DNA from: Paraburkholderia sp. BL9I2N2
Lineage (GTDB): Bacteria; Pseudomonadota; Gammaproteobacteria; Burkholderiales; Burkholderiaceae
NCBI RefSeq assembly: GCF_004339745.1
Contig: NZ_SMGP01000001.1
Span: 496,001-560,000, forward strand
Direction of reading: 5' to 3'
Length of the DNA stretch: 64,000 nt
In this document: in pieces, positions 1-8,695 of the stretch
Numbering within the stretch: position 1 is the first letter of the stretch
Layout of the letters: every line of letters starts with the position of its first letter
Translations under genes and position numbers: made by a program
The notes under the pieces: generated by a model
What the model was told of the DNA's origin: nothing
Databases searched by the model: none
What the model saw: only the letters and a program-made list of their open reading frames with translations

Positions 1-1323
1 GTAACGCCGCCGGGTGCTCCAACCGCTCCTACGCCCGCTGCGTCCACCGCGACGCCGGCCGCCGAGGCGGCTGCCGTGCGATCGTCGACGGACGATCCCG
101 ACAGCGCGTCGGCCGTCACGCCCACCGATCCGCAAACGGCGCGGCAACGCGATGCGGCCGAAGCACGCAGCGCGGCTGCGGCATCCACCGCGAAGCAGGA
201 GGCGGCGGTTCATGAACATGAAGCGCGGCGTGCCGGCGTCCATGCGATGAGACCGCCGCCGACGGTCGGAAGCAGCGAACCTGTCGACGGCGAACTGGTC
301 AGTTCCGTTGAAGACGCTACCGTGGTCGAAGAGGTCTCGGCCTCGTCCGAACGTCGGGCTGGCTCGCCGCCGCCCGGTTTCGGCGCGGCGCCTGACTTCA
401 CCGCGTCCAACCCGCCGCCGCCCAATGCATTGCCGCCGTCGCCGCCACGCTATCTGAAGCACAACGATTCGGCGTGGACCGTGTTCGGCCGGATCGTCGC
501 GGCGCGCGCGCGCCAGTTATTCGATCGTGCAGGCCAGCGGATTACGCAGCGTACGCTGCGCATCGGCGTGTCGGCGCGCATCTTCCATCCGGAGCCGGGC
601 GCGAAGGGTCTGCGCGGCAAGACGCTGCAGTATCTCGAGGAATCGATCGCGCATTGGGTGATGTCGCGCGACGTGCTGGTGTTCATGATCCCGACGGTCG
701 GTCATCAGGGCATGCTGCATCCGAGCAATATCCGTTTGCGCGATTATGCGAAGCATCTCGACGGGCTGCTGCTGCAAGGCGGCGCCGACGTCTCGCCGCA
801 GTCTTACGCGGAACAGGCAACCAGCCACGAGTGGCCCGGCGACCGCGTGCGCGACATGTATGAACTCGAACTGCTGCATGAGTTCGTCGAATCGGGCAAG
901 CCGGTGCTCGGCGTGTGCCGTGGCTGTCAACTGATCAACGTGGCGTTCGGCGGGACCTTGTATCAGGACATCGCCACCGATGTGCCGACCGCGGGTACGC
1001 ACGTCAATGAGAACTACGATCAGCATCGGCACGGGATTCACTTTCCGGACGGTTCGACGCTCGCCAACATGTTCCCGGGCCGGCGCGATGCGATCGTCAA
1101 CTCGATCCACCATCAGGCGGTCAAAACGCTCGGCCGCGATCTCAATATCGAAGCGGTGTCGGCGTCAGATGGCATCATCGAAGCCGTGCGCTACCGGCGC
1201 GCGCCGTTCGTGATGGGCGTGCAATGGCATCCGGAGTTTCATCGCGCGGGCGGTCCGGAGTTGCTCGACTGCACGCCATTGCTCGATACGTTCCTGCGCG
1301 TGGCGCGCGAGACGCGGTTTTGA
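1..1323 (+). CDS. Gamma-glutamyl-gamma-aminobutyrate hydrolase family protein (peptidase C26), 5' end cut by window
   Basis: The protein belongs to the class I glutamine-amidotransferase-like C26 family (PuuD type), which cleaves gamma-glutamyl bonds in the cytoplasm. The nucleophile motif GVCRGCQL has its Cys codon at 916-918, and the QWHPEF motif supplies the His (codon 1228) and Glu (codon 1234) of the triad. About 150 residues of Pro/Ala/Glu-rich, probably disordered sequence precede the catalytic domain. The frame is open from base 1, so the true start probably lies outside the window; a GTG at 76 is the first possible start seen inside it. A terminator follows at 1376. The substrate is not decided by the sequence: no puu or other polyamine gene is adjacent. 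Confidence 0.88.
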   Translation, partial: VTPPGAPTAPTPAASTATPAAEAAAVRSSTDDPDSASAVTPTDPQTARQRDAAEARSAAAASTAKQEAAVHEHEARRAGVHAMRPPPTVGSSEPVDGELVSSVEDATVVEEVSASSERRAGSPPPGFGAAPDFTASNPPPPNALPPSPPRYLKHNDSAWTVFGRIVAARARQLFDRAGQRITQRTLRIGVSARIFHPEPGAKGLRGKTLQYLEESIAHWVMSRDVLVFMIPTVGHQGMLHPSNIRLRDYAKHLDGLLLQGGADVSPQSYAEQATSHEWPGDRVRDMYELELLHEFVESGKPVLGVCRGCQLINVAFGGTLYQDIATDVPTAGTHVNENYDQHRHGIHFPDGSTLANMFPGRRDAIVNSIHHQAVKTLGRDLNIEAVSASDGIIEAVRYRRAPFVMGVQWHPEFHRAGGPELLDCTPLLDTFLRVARETRF

Positions 1324-1375
1324 GGTTGCCGGGCCGGTGAGTTGGGGTTGGATGGCCGAACGTTTGGTTTGTTAG

Positions 1376-1412
1376 AGGCGCATCGCTGCGGTTTGCAGCG
1401 GTGCGCCTTTTG
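1376..1412 (+). terminator. Intrinsic terminator after the C26 hydrolase
   Basis: A 14-bp stem (1376-1389 with 1395-1408, one G-U pair) with a 5-base loop is followed by TTTTGTGTTTTT. It lies 52 bases after the stop codon. Confidence 0.75.
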
Positions 1413-1796
1413 TGTTTTTCTCTTGCTGTTTTTGATGGCTGGCTTCTCGTTCGCCGTTTGTATCAGTCTACTGATTCGCGCGGCATTTCTAGTTTTCGGA
1501 GTCGCGGACATCTCGCCGATATCGGGATAGATAGTCAGGAATGCGAGGTTTTTCTTGATCCGAGTGCGCGTATGTCAGTATCAGTCATTCTATCTCCATA
1601 TTGCGAATTCACTTACGGCTGAATTCGTACAACCCTAGCGTAAATTCAGATTCGTCCGCACGAGACGGAACATCGCATTTTCGTCTTATCCGAACTCGTT
1701 TATTTCGCGATGGATGGGCCGACTTGATCAAATCATTCGCTGGCGATTTATCTCGATTTAAAGTCCGTCTGTGTGGCATTTGAATGCTTCGCTTAA

Positions 1797-1839
1797 ATGC
1801 GAATCCGCGCGATAATCTGCGGCTGTTTTGGATTCGCAT
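1797..1839 (+). promoter_or_regulatory. Leader inverted repeat before the DUF2968 gene
   Basis: ATGCGAATCC (1797-1806) and GGATTCGCAT (1830-1839) are perfect 10-bp inverted repeats separated by 23 bases. They end 13 bases before the chosen start codon at 1853, so they would form a hairpin in the 5' leader or serve as an operator. Function is not known. Confidence 0.4.
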
Positions 1840-1852
1840 GGAGCATGCACGT

Positions 1853-2578
1853 ATGAAGTACCCCTTATTAGTACGGCGCGCCATGCTGCTCGCGACCTCG
1901 TGTGCGCTGTTGCAGCAGGGCGGTTTCGTGCTGGCCGCGCAAGGCGACGAGGCCGCGCCGATGGTCGGCACACGGCCGGCCATCAACACCCTGACGCCGC
2001 AGCCCGTCGCAGATGCGCTGCGCAACGCGGCATCAGCCACGTCGGCCGCGCCGGCCACGGCCGGCGATGCGCAAGGTAACGTCGCCGAACTGATGCAGAT
2101 GATTCACGACGCGAAGCTGAGCGAACTACGCACCACGTATAACGGCAGCTACGGCGCCAGTCTGTTTTTCTATCCGCGGGAAATGACGTACTACGTCGCG
2201 TTATTTCAGAACAAGCATTTCTGGCGGGTGATCAAGTCCGAGGACGCGGCGCGCGCGGAAGCGATCTATGCGGGCTTTGCCCAGCAGACCGCGCAACTCG
2301 CGGATGTCGAAATTCGCCGCACGCAGTTGCAGGCGCAGAAGGCCTACATCGAAGACGTCATTGCCATGTCCGAAGATCGCGCGAAACGCTTGCAAGCCGA
2401 TCTCGACGTGGCGCGCACCCAGCAGGCCAAGGTCAACGACTATCAGCGTCAAACGCAAGGCGAAGCGGCCGCGCTGCACGCGGACAAGGAAAGGGCGCAG
2501 GCGCAGTTGCGCCAGGTGCAGGGCGAAGTGATGCAATTGCAGCGGCAAACCGAAATGGGATTGCCGATTCAGAAGTAA
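1853..2578 (+). CDS. DUF2968 family secreted protein with coiled coil
   Basis: A 241-residue protein that I place in the DUF2968 family, whose function is unknown. The start at 1853 gives a clean signal peptide: positive MKYPLLVRR, then a hydrophobic stretch ending near FVLAAQ. A globular part follows (about residues 75-140, with the aromatic-rich LFFYPREMTYYVALFQ segment), then a long Gln/Ala/Glu-rich helix (about 150-235) typical of a coiled coil. An in-frame upstream ATG at 1784 would put 23 residues before the signal peptide and is less likely. It is probably periplasmic. It stands alone, with a terminator directly after it. Confidence 0.85.
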   Translation: MKYPLLVRRAMLLATSCALLQQGGFVLAAQGDEAAPMVGTRPAINTLTPQPVADALRNAASATSAAPATAGDAQGNVAELMQMIHDAKLSELRTTYNGSYGASLFFYPREMTYYVALFQNKHFWRVIKSEDAARAEAIYAGFAQQTAQLADVEIRRTQLQAQKAYIEDVIAMSEDRAKRLQADLDVARTQQAKVNDYQRQTQGEAAALHADKERAQAQLRQVQGEVMQLQRQTEMGLPIQK

Positions 2579-2595
2579 ATGCATCAACGCAAAGA

Positions 2596-2645
2596 AGCCC
2601 GGCCATTCGTGAATTCGTGAATTCGTGAATGTCCGGGCTTTTTTT
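2596..2645 (+). terminator. Intrinsic terminator with a tandem 8-bp repeat in the loop
   Basis: AGCCCGG (2596-2602) pairs with CCGGGCT (2633-2639), followed by seven Ts. The loop holds three tandem copies of ATTCGTGA (2605-2628), whose GAATTC core is itself palindromic. It lies between convergent genes. Confidence 0.8.
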
Positions 2646-2676
2646 GTACTACGCCACCTGTGCGATCGTGTCGTGC

Positions 2677-3789
2677 CTATTTTGCGAATTGATCCGGAAC
2701 GTCGGTCACGCGTCGCTGTGAAAGATGGTTCATCCATTCGGTCCCGCTGGTGCCGGACGCATGGATTGACGAGCCGGTGCGCGGCACCGGCGCCGTATCG
2801 CGGACGTGTGTCGCAGCGGACATCGTTACCCCCGCGTATTCGTCGACACCGAGCCGAGCCGGAGCGAGGGGTGAATAGGCTCCGGCAGCCGACGGCTTCG
2901 GCGACACGTTTGCCGCGACTTTCGGGAGCGCGCCGCGTGCGATGTCATCAGCAATTGCCGCTGCGTGCGACGTTTGGTTTGCGGCGGCGAACCGCGCGGT
3001 GCGCGGGGGGATTGCGCCGTGTTGCCTGCCGCTCTTCTCGCGAATGAGCTTACGGCGATGTGAGACGGCTTTGTCAGCGAAGCCATGCGCCGGAGCGAAG
3101 CGCAATGCGGGCACCGAAGTCGACGCAGGTATCGGCACCGTCGCCGCCGCAGGATTGGACGCGGCCACGAACCGAGGAGCCGCGCTCGGGAGTGCCGCCA
3201 TTGATGCCGCGACTGCCGCAGACGTGCCTGCCGCAGCGCTATCCACTGCGCGAGCGGTAACTGCCGCCGGTGGCTGAAATTTCGCCGGCTGCGAGTCGCG
3301 TTTGTCCGGGACCTTGCCCGCGAAATCCACAAGAGTGGCCGTGTCACGATGCATCAGATGATCGAACCCGATCCATCCCAGCATCGCAGCGCCGCCGAGC
3401 ACGCATGCGCCGCCCGCCAACGCACTCCAATGATGGCCGGGCCCGCGCGCCGCCGTCGCATACGCATGCAGCGGAAACGGCGGGACGGCCGCAGCGGACG
3501 CAGCCATTTGCGCGGCGGCGTCGAATGGCTTTTCAAGCACCGGAGCCGGCGCCGCAGTTGCGCGCCGCTCGTCCGACGGCGACCATCGGCAAAGCGAGCG
3601 AATGGCCTGATCGCTCATGCAGAACGTGCGCAGCATGGCGGCGTAGAGTGCCTTGAGTTCCGCCCGCAAACTGTAGCCAGGCGGAAGCAGTGCCCAGTCC
3701 CGGCCGAAGGACGCCGGCACATGACCGAGCGGACGCGAGCGCGGCATGGCCAGGTAGCCTTGGATCGGGGTGAAAGGAATGGTGGACAT
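2677..3789 (-). CDS. Hypothetical membrane protein, lineage-specific
   Basis: I do not recognise a family. The 370-residue protein has a 115-residue N-terminal part containing a short helical segment (LRAELKALYAAMLRTF), one likely membrane helix at about residues 120-145 (SALAGGACVLGGAAMLGWIGF), and about 220 residues of Ala/Ser/Pro-rich low-complexity sequence. The start at 3789 is preceded by GGAAAAG at good spacing; the open frame reaches 3960, but that extension is Arg/Pro-rich and looks non-coding. The layout resembles single-pass anti-sigma-like or envelope proteins, but nothing nearby (no sigma factor) supports a function. Confidence 0.6.
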   Translation of the reverse strand: MSTIPFTPIQGYLAMPRSRPLGHVPASFGRDWALLPPGYSLRAELKALYAAMLRTFCMSDQAIRSLCRWSPSDERRATAAPAPVLEKPFDAAAQMAASAAAVPPFPLHAYATAARGPGHHWSALAGGACVLGGAAMLGWIGFDHLMHRDTATLVDFAGKVPDKRDSQPAKFQPPAAVTARAVDSAAAGTSAAVAASMAALPSAAPRFVAASNPAAATVPIPASTSVPALRFAPAHGFADKAVSHRRKLIREKSGRQHGAIPPRTARFAAANQTSHAAAIADDIARGALPKVAANVSPKPSAAGAYSPLAPARLGVDEYAGVTMSAATHVRDTAPVPRTGSSIHASGTSGTEWMNHLSQRRVTDVPDQFAK

Positions 3790-4093
3790 CGGTCTTTTCC
3801 AGCGCCTCTTAAAGGGGCCGCCGATCGGCGGTCCCGGGATCTGCGGGGGACTCGGGCCTCGGTGCGATGCGCGTTGGAATACCAGACATGCACGCCGTAC
3901 GTCGACGCCGAACCGCAGCATTGCGCTCTGGACGAGCACACGGACGCATGGGCGTGTCACTGTGAAGCCGTAGGGGTGCGAAGGATGATACTTCGATGCG
4001 GCAGACTTACTGACTGGAAATTTCCGAAGAAATCCGCCGATTCGTCCGCGTTTAAGTTAAACCCGGACGACGCTCAACCGGGCCACGCTTGTC

Positions 4094-4618
4094 CTATCGA
4101 TCGAGCCTGTAAACGTAGCGCAACGCTGTAATATCCACGCCGCCCATATGATCCGGTTCGGCGCCGACGAACTGCCAGCCTTGCCGTTCATAGAAGCCGA
4201 TCGCCGGCGTATTCCCTTCGAGCACATACAGATAGAGTTGCGTCTCGCCCTGCGCGCGAGCCCAGTCCTCGGCGGCATGCATCAGCAGCTTGCCGACGCC
4301 GATGCCCTGATAGTCCGGCAGCGTGTGCAGGTTATCGAGCAGCACGCCCCACGCGGATTCCGGTTGACGTTCGACACAAACAAAACCCGTCGGCTCGCCC
4401 GCGAGTTCGGCGATCAGGACGATGCGGCGTTCGCCGCCGGGCGCGCTCAGGCGCGCTTCCCAATAGGCTGCGCGCTCGCGCGTGACCTGGCCGTCGAGAA
4501 ACGCGTCGGGCAACAGGCTGCGATAGGTGGCCTGCCAACTGGTGCTGTGGATCGAAGCAATGAGCGCGGCATCCGCGAGAGTTGCGGGGCGCAGCGAAAG
4601 AGCGGGGGTGGTTCGCAT
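4094..4618 (-). CDS. GNAT family N-acetyltransferase
   Basis: A 174-residue acetyl-CoA-dependent N-acetyltransferase. The GNAT fold is shown by the N-terminal LRPATLADAALIASIH segment, the central strand LDNLHTLPDYQGIGVGKLL, which contains the Q/R-x-x-G-x-G/A acetyl-CoA loop (QGIGVG), and the C-terminal NTPAIGFYERQGW motif. The ATG at 4618 starts right before the conserved first strand; the longer frame to 4747 adds an unlikely basic extension. The substrate cannot be told from sequence. It is transcribed away from the transporter gene at 4921. Confidence 0.85.
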   Translation of the reverse strand: MRTTPALSLRPATLADAALIASIHSTSWQATYRSLLPDAFLDGQVTRERAAYWEARLSAPGGERRIVLIAELAGEPTGFVCVERQPESAWGVLLDNLHTLPDYQGIGVGKLLMHAAEDWARAQGETQLYLYVLEGNTPAIGFYERQGWQFVGAEPDHMGGVDITALRYVYRLDR

Positions 4619-4920
4619 CGGGGTAGTGATCTGCGGAAATGCCTGACTGCAAATGTTAGCGCGACGACCGGCGACACGTGTAAGGAAACTGTATGCATTA
4701 CGCGACAGCGGCTTCAACGGTAACATTACGTGGAGCGGGCGCCGCATGATTCACAACGTTTACCCTGATACCGTGAGAATGCGTTCAGCATGAAAATGCA
4801 GCGCCCCCGGGCGCGCTGTTCTATCCGCCCGAGGCATCCGCTTTGCCGAACCCAGTGGATCGTTTCAACTGCCTGCCCGCCACCGGTTCTTTCGTGGCGA
4901 CAGGCCCATCAGAGAATGTC
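4619..4920. other. Divergent intergenic region between GNAT and transporter genes
   Basis: About 300 bp that must hold both promoters. I see a GC-rich hairpin (CAGCGC at 4799-4804 with GCGCTG at 4813-4818) in the transporter leader and no convincing gene or operator. Confidence 0.35.
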
Positions 4921-6222
4921 ATGTCTACTGCGTCACACGCCACTTCCTCATCCCAAGAATCCAAGGTCAAGACAGTATTCCGCGTTGTCAGCGGTAACTT
5001 TCTTGAGATGTACGACTTCATGGTCTACGGCTATTACGCTTCGGCGATCGCCAAGACCTACTTTCCGAGCGGCAACGAATTCGCCTCGTTGATGCTATCG
5101 CTGTCGGTGTTCGGCGCGGGCTTCCTGATGCGGCCGCTCGGTGCGATCGTGCTCGGCGCATACATCGATCATCACGGCCGGCGCAAAGGCCTGATCCTCA
5201 CCCTCGGTTTGATGGCGCTCGGCACGCTCACGGTCGCGTCGATTCCAGGTTACGCGACGATCGGCTTGCTCGCGCCAGTGCTCGTTCTGGGCGGCCGGCT
5301 GTTGCAAGGTTTCTCCGCCGGGGTCGAACTGGGCGGCGTGTCGGTGTATCTGTCGGAGATCGCCACCAAGGGCAACAAGGGCTTCTACTGCGCCTGGCAG
5401 TCGGGCAGCCAGCAGGTTGCCGTGGTGTTCGCCGCGCTGATCGGTGTGTTCCTGAACAAGCTGTTGCCGGCTGACCAGATGACCGCGTGGGGCTGGCGCG
5501 TGCCGTTTCTGATCGGCTGCCTGATCGTGCCGTTCCTGTTCCTGATCCGCCGTTCGCTGCAGGAAACCGAGGAATTCAAGGCGCGCAAGCATCATCCGAA
5601 GATGGGCGAGATCATGAAGACGATGGCCGCCAACTGGGGCATCGTGCTGGGCGGCATGGGCATGGTGATCATGACCACCGTGTCGTTCTACATGATCACG
5701 GCGTACACGCCGACCTTCGGCAAGGAAGTGCTGAAGCTGTCGTCGATCGATACGCTCGTCGTCACGGTCTGTATCGGCCTGTCGAATCTGATCTGGCTGC
5801 CGCTCGCGGGCGCGCTGTCCGACCGTATCGGACGGCGTCCGGTGCTGCTGGCGTTCACGATTCTGACCATCATCACCGCGTATCCGGCGCTGCAGTGGCT
5901 GGTGGCGGACCCGTCGTTCGCGCGTCTGCTGGAGGTCGAACTGTGGCTGTCGTTCCTGTACGGCAGCTACAACGGCGGGATGGTCGTGGCGCTGACCGAA
6001 GTCATGCCGGTCGAAGTGCGGACCGCCGGTTTCTCGCTCGCCTACAGCCTCGCCACGACGATCGGCGGTTTCACGCCGGCCATCTCGACGCTGTTGATTC
6101 ACACTACCGGCAACAAGGCGGCGCCGGGTCTGTTCCTCGGCGTGGCGGCGATTTGCGGGTTGATCGCGACGTTGGTGCTGTATCGCACGCCGGAGTCGCG
6201 CAATCAATATCGGACGGCCTGA
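4921..6222 (+). CDS. MFS transporter of the metabolite:H+ symporter family, citrate/tricarballylate type
   Basis: A 433-residue inner-membrane proton symporter with about 12 predicted helices. It closely resembles enterobacterial CitA/TcuC citrate and tricarballylate carriers: shared segments include [31 protein letters not shown] (the MFS loop 2-3 motif), [20 protein letters not shown] and the second-half repeat [12 protein letters not shown]. The start at 4921 begins just before the conserved N terminus; an upstream in-frame start at 4843 would add 26 atypical residues. No tcuA/tcuB or two-component citrate genes are nearby, so citrate is the likelier substrate, by inference. A bidirectional terminator follows. 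Confidence 0.88.
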   Translation: MSTASHATSSSQESKVKTVFRVVSGNFLEMYDFMVYGYYASAIAKTYFPSGNEFASLMLSLSVFGAGFLMRPLGAIVLGAYIDHHGRRKGLILTLGLMALGTLTVASIPGYATIGLLAPVLVLGGRLLQGFSAGVELGGVSVYLSEIATKGNKGFYCAWQSGSQQVAVVFAALIGVFLNKLLPADQMTAWGWRVPFLIGCLIVPFLFLIRRSLQETEEFKARKHHPKMGEIMKTMAANWGIVLGGMGMVIMTTVSFYMITAYTPTFGKEVLKLSSIDTLVVTVCIGLSNLIWLPLAGALSDRIGRRPVLLAFTILTIITAYPALQWLVADPSFARLLEVELWLSFLYGSYNGGMVVALTEVMPVEVRTAGFSLAYSLATTIGGFTPAISTLLIHTTGNKAAPGLFLGVAAICGLIATLVLYRTPESRNQYRTA

Positions 6223-6257
6223 GCTTCACCGTTCACGATTCGGCCGGGCAAGTAAAA

Positions 6258-6292
6258 AACCCCGCGTTCTCACGAACGCGGGGTTTTTGTTT
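6258..6292. terminator. Bidirectional terminator between convergent genes
   Basis: A perfect 12-bp stem (6258-6269 with 6274-6285) and a TCAC loop, with A-run on the left and T-run on the right, serving the transporter (+) and the TPR gene (-). Confidence 0.85.
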
Positions 6293-6341
6293 TTTGGCAC
6301 GGCGGCGGGGTGACCGCTGATTGCGCCGGGCGGCGTTTGCG

Positions 6342-8189
6342 CTAACCGTTGCGCAATTCGTTCGCCACGGCCTCGACGACGTCGCCCCACGCGCCGGGTT
6401 GCGGTTGACGCACCAGCGACGCGCCCGGATACCACGGGCTGCGTGTCTCGCCGGCAAACCAGCGCCAGTCCGCGGCGAACGGCAGCATCAGCCAGAGCGG
6501 CTTGCGCAGCGCGCCGGCCAGGTGCGCGATGGACGTATCGATCGACACCACCGCATCGAGCCGTTCGATGATCGCCGCCGTGTCCGCGAAGTCGCCGATC
6601 CGCTTGTCGAAGCGATGAATCGACGCCGCGCGCGGATGCGCGTCGAGCGCCGCGCGTTCGTCGGCGCTCAAGGCGGGCTGCAGCACGATCCAGTCGATGC
6701 CTTCGAGTGCGAACAGCGGATCGAGCGCGGCGAGCGGCATCGAACGCGTTTCGTTTTGCTGGATGCGTCCTGACCACGCAATGCCGATCTTGCGCTTCGC
6801 CTGGCCGCCGAGCGAGCCGCGCCATTTGCGGCCATAGGCGCTCGGCACGCTGAGGTAGGGCGTGCGCTCCGGAATGGTGTCGAAGGTCGTGCCGAGCGCG
6901 AGCGGCAGGCTCAGCAGCGGGCATTGCAGATCGGCGGCGGGGCGCGGCGCGCCCTGGGCGATCAGCGTCACGCGCCAGGCTTGCGCGGCAGGGGTCAGCA
7001 AGGGCAGCAGCTGCGGCTGCACTTCGAGCACGACGCGCGCCGCGCGCTGCGCGACGAGGGGGACGAAGCGCACGAATTGCAGCGTGTCGCCGAAACCTTG
7101 TTCGGCATGGACCAGCAGCGTACGTTGCGCGATCGGCTCGCCGTGCCAGCGCGGCAGCGTCTGGATCACCGGCTGTGCCATGGTTTGCAGACGCCATTCG
7201 TACTCCGGCAGCCCGCGTGGGAAGTCGCGCAACGCGAGCCACGCAAGCGCGCGGTTCAGGTGCGCGGAGGCGAGCTCGGGGCGCAGACGCAGCGCCTGAT
7301 CGAAGGCGCGCACGGCCGGGCTATGCGCACCCAGCGCCTGGTGCGCGGTGCCCAGACTCAGCCACGCGAGCGCGAATTGCGGATCGAGACCGACGGCGCG
7401 TTCGAGATACGGCAGCGCCTCGGCGTGGCGTCCCATTGCCGCAAGCGCGTTACCCATGCCGAAGATGGCCGGCGGCAGGTTCGGCTGCAAGGCCAGCGCC
7501 GCCCTGAACGATGCGACCGCGTCGGCATGGCGGCCGGTGGCGTCGAACGTGTTGGCAAGATTGAAGTGCGCGGCGACGAAGCGCGGCTCGGCCGCCAACG
7601 CCGTCTCGAAACACGGCACCGCCTCTTCCGCGCGACCGAGCGCGTTCAGCGACATGCCCATGTTATTGAGCGCGCCGGCATGACCGGGACGCAATTCGAG
7701 CGTGCGCCGGAACGCGGCGATGGCTTCCGTGTGGCGTCCGAGCGCGTGCAGCGCGTTGCCGAGGTTGTTATGCGACGAAGCGTCGTTCGGTTGCAGGCGC
7801 AACGACTTTTCGAACGCGTCGGCGGCGTCTTCATGACGGCCCGCGGCGGCGTATGCGTTGCCCAGGTTGTAGTGCGCCATCGGAAACGATGGCGCGAGCG
7901 TCAGCGCATTGCGGAACTGTTCGATGGCGCCGTCGATCTGGCCCAGCGCCTTCAGCGCGTTGCCCAGGTTCAGTTGCAGCGCGGCGTCTTCCGGGCGCAG
8001 GTTCACCGCGCGCCGCACGAGCTCGGCGGCTTCGGCGTGCTGGCCCTGCTGGTGGCGCAGGACGCCCAGCAGGTGCAACGCATCGACGTGCGCGGGATTG
8101 CCGTCGAGCGTCGCGCGGTAGCCGCGTTCGGCGTCGTCGAGGCGGCCGTCACGATGCGCCGCGAAAGCGCGGTCAAATACAGGTTGCAT
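6342..8189 (-). CDS. Tetratricopeptide-repeat protein with C-terminal glycosyltransferase-like domain
   Basis: About 615 residues. The N-terminal two thirds are roughly ten TPR units (repeated A-x-x-x-L-G-x-A-x-x-x-x-G-R-x-x-E-A patterns, e.g. HNNLGNALHALGRHTEAIAA). The rest resembles the GT-B fold domain found behind TPRs in OGT/SPINDLY-like and GT9-like bacterial proteins, with GIAWSGR, a central SIDTSIAHLAGAL motif and LMLPFAADWRWF. A role in glycosylating protein or cell-surface material is an inference. The start is uncertain: 8189, 8204 and 8273 are all in frame and none has a clear ribosome-binding site; I chose the Met directly before the first TPR helix. It is divergent from the ArsR-type gene. 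Confidence 0.8.
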   Translation of the reverse strand: MQPVFDRAFAAHRDGRLDDAERGYRATLDGNPAHVDALHLLGVLRHQQGQHAEAAELVRRAVNLRPEDAALQLNLGNALKALGQIDGAIEQFRNALTLAPSFPMAHYNLGNAYAAAGRHEDAADAFEKSLRLQPNDASSHNNLGNALHALGRHTEAIAAFRRTLELRPGHAGALNNMGMSLNALGRAEEAVPCFETALAAEPRFVAAHFNLANTFDATGRHADAVASFRAALALQPNLPPAIFGMGNALAAMGRHAEALPYLERAVGLDPQFALAWLSLGTAHQALGAHSPAVRAFDQALRLRPELASAHLNRALAWLALRDFPRGLPEYEWRLQTMAQPVIQTLPRWHGEPIAQRTLLVHAEQGFGDTLQFVRFVPLVAQRAARVVLEVQPQLLPLLTPAAQAWRVTLIAQGAPRPAADLQCPLLSLPLALGTTFDTIPERTPYLSVPSAYGRKWRGSLGGQAKRKIGIAWSGRIQQNETRSMPLAALDPLFALEGIDWIVLQPALSADERAALDAHPRAASIHRFDKRIGDFADTAAIIERLDAVVSIDTSIAHLAGALRKPLWLMLPFAADWRWFAGETRSPWYPGASLVRQPQPGAWGDVVEAVANELRNG

Positions 8190-8256
8190 GACGGGGGATG
8201 GCATTCGGGTGAGGCAGAGGCCGCATTTTCCCACACTCGCCGGACCGCACTCCGAT

Positions 8257-8283
8257 TTGACCGGTTGTCTCAATATCTATAAC
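8257..8283 (+). promoter_or_regulatory. Candidate promoter of the arsR-CDF operon
   Basis: TTGACC at 8257-8262 and TATAAC at 8278-8283 are separated by 15 bp. The -10 hexamer runs into the palindrome at 8283-8304, as expected for a repressor-controlled promoter. The short spacer lowers the confidence. Confidence 0.45.
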
Positions 8284-8304
8284 ATATGAATACATGTTCA
8301 TATG
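8283..8304. promoter_or_regulatory. Palindromic operator of ArsR/SmtB type
   Basis: CATATGAA (8283-8290) and TTCATATG (8297-8304) are perfect inverted repeats around TACATG. This AT-rich ATATGAA/TTCATAT architecture fits ArsR/SmtB metal-sensor operators, and it lies directly upstream of an ArsR-type gene. Autoregulation is inferred. Confidence 0.65.
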
Positions 8305-8326
8305 TACTTCCGCAACGCCACCTGTC

Positions 8327-8695
8327 ATGGCTTCTTCACTCGCGTCCGCCACTTCCACCACTTCGTTTGCCAGCTTTGACGATCGTTCGGTCGACACGAT
8401 CGTGCCGCTGGCCGACCTGTTTCGCCTGCTCGGCGACCCGACGCGCCTACGCATCGTGCTGGCGTGCCTGGACGAGCGGCGCGCTGTCGGGGCGATTGCC
8501 CAGGCACTGGGTTTGTCGCCGTCGCTGGTGAGCCATCATTTGCGGCTGCTTCGCGCGGCGCGAATCGTGCGCGCGGAGCGGCAGGGCAAGCAGGTTTTCT
8601 ACCTCGCCGCCGACCGCCATATCAGCGCGATGCTGGCGGGCATGCTCGAACACGTGGCCGAACCGGCCGGCGATGAATCTCTGGACGCGTCATGA
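8327..8695 (+). CDS. ArsR/SmtB-family metal-responsive repressor
   Basis: A 122-residue winged-helix repressor. The HTH core LFRLLGDPTRLRIVLACLDE...IAQALGLSPSLVSHHLRLLR is a typical ArsR fold, followed by the wing (VRAERQGKQVFYLAAD). Its C-terminal helix carries D-x-H near residue 97 and H at about 107 (DRHISAMLAGMLEHV), resembling the alpha-5 metal site of zinc sensors such as SmtB/CzrA. The start at 8327 is the first ATG after the operator; an ATG at 8294 lies inside the operator and is unlikely. Its stop overlaps the start of the CDF gene (ATGA), so the pair is translationally coupled. Probable signal: zinc, cobalt or cadmium. Confidence 0.88.
   Translation: MASSLASATSTTSFASFDDRSVDTIVPLADLFRLLGDPTRLRIVLACLDERRAVGAIAQALGLSPSLVSHHLRLLRAARIVRAERQGKQVFYLAADRHISAMLAGMLEHVAEPAGDESLDAS

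Larger units (their letters stand above)
1324..1852. other. 529-bp intergenic region, AT-richer than its surroundings
   Basis: Apart from the terminator at 1376-1412 and the leader hairpin at 1797-1839, I see no gene here. Short open frames lack ribosome-binding sites and homology I recognise. The base composition between about 1430 and 1790 is clearly less GC-rich than the flanking genes. It should contain the promoter of the DUF2968 gene. Confidence 0.5.

Noticed and set aside
1342..1622. Short hydrophobic open frames after the C26 gene
   Set aside because: They overlap the terminator, lack ribosome-binding sites and match nothing I know.
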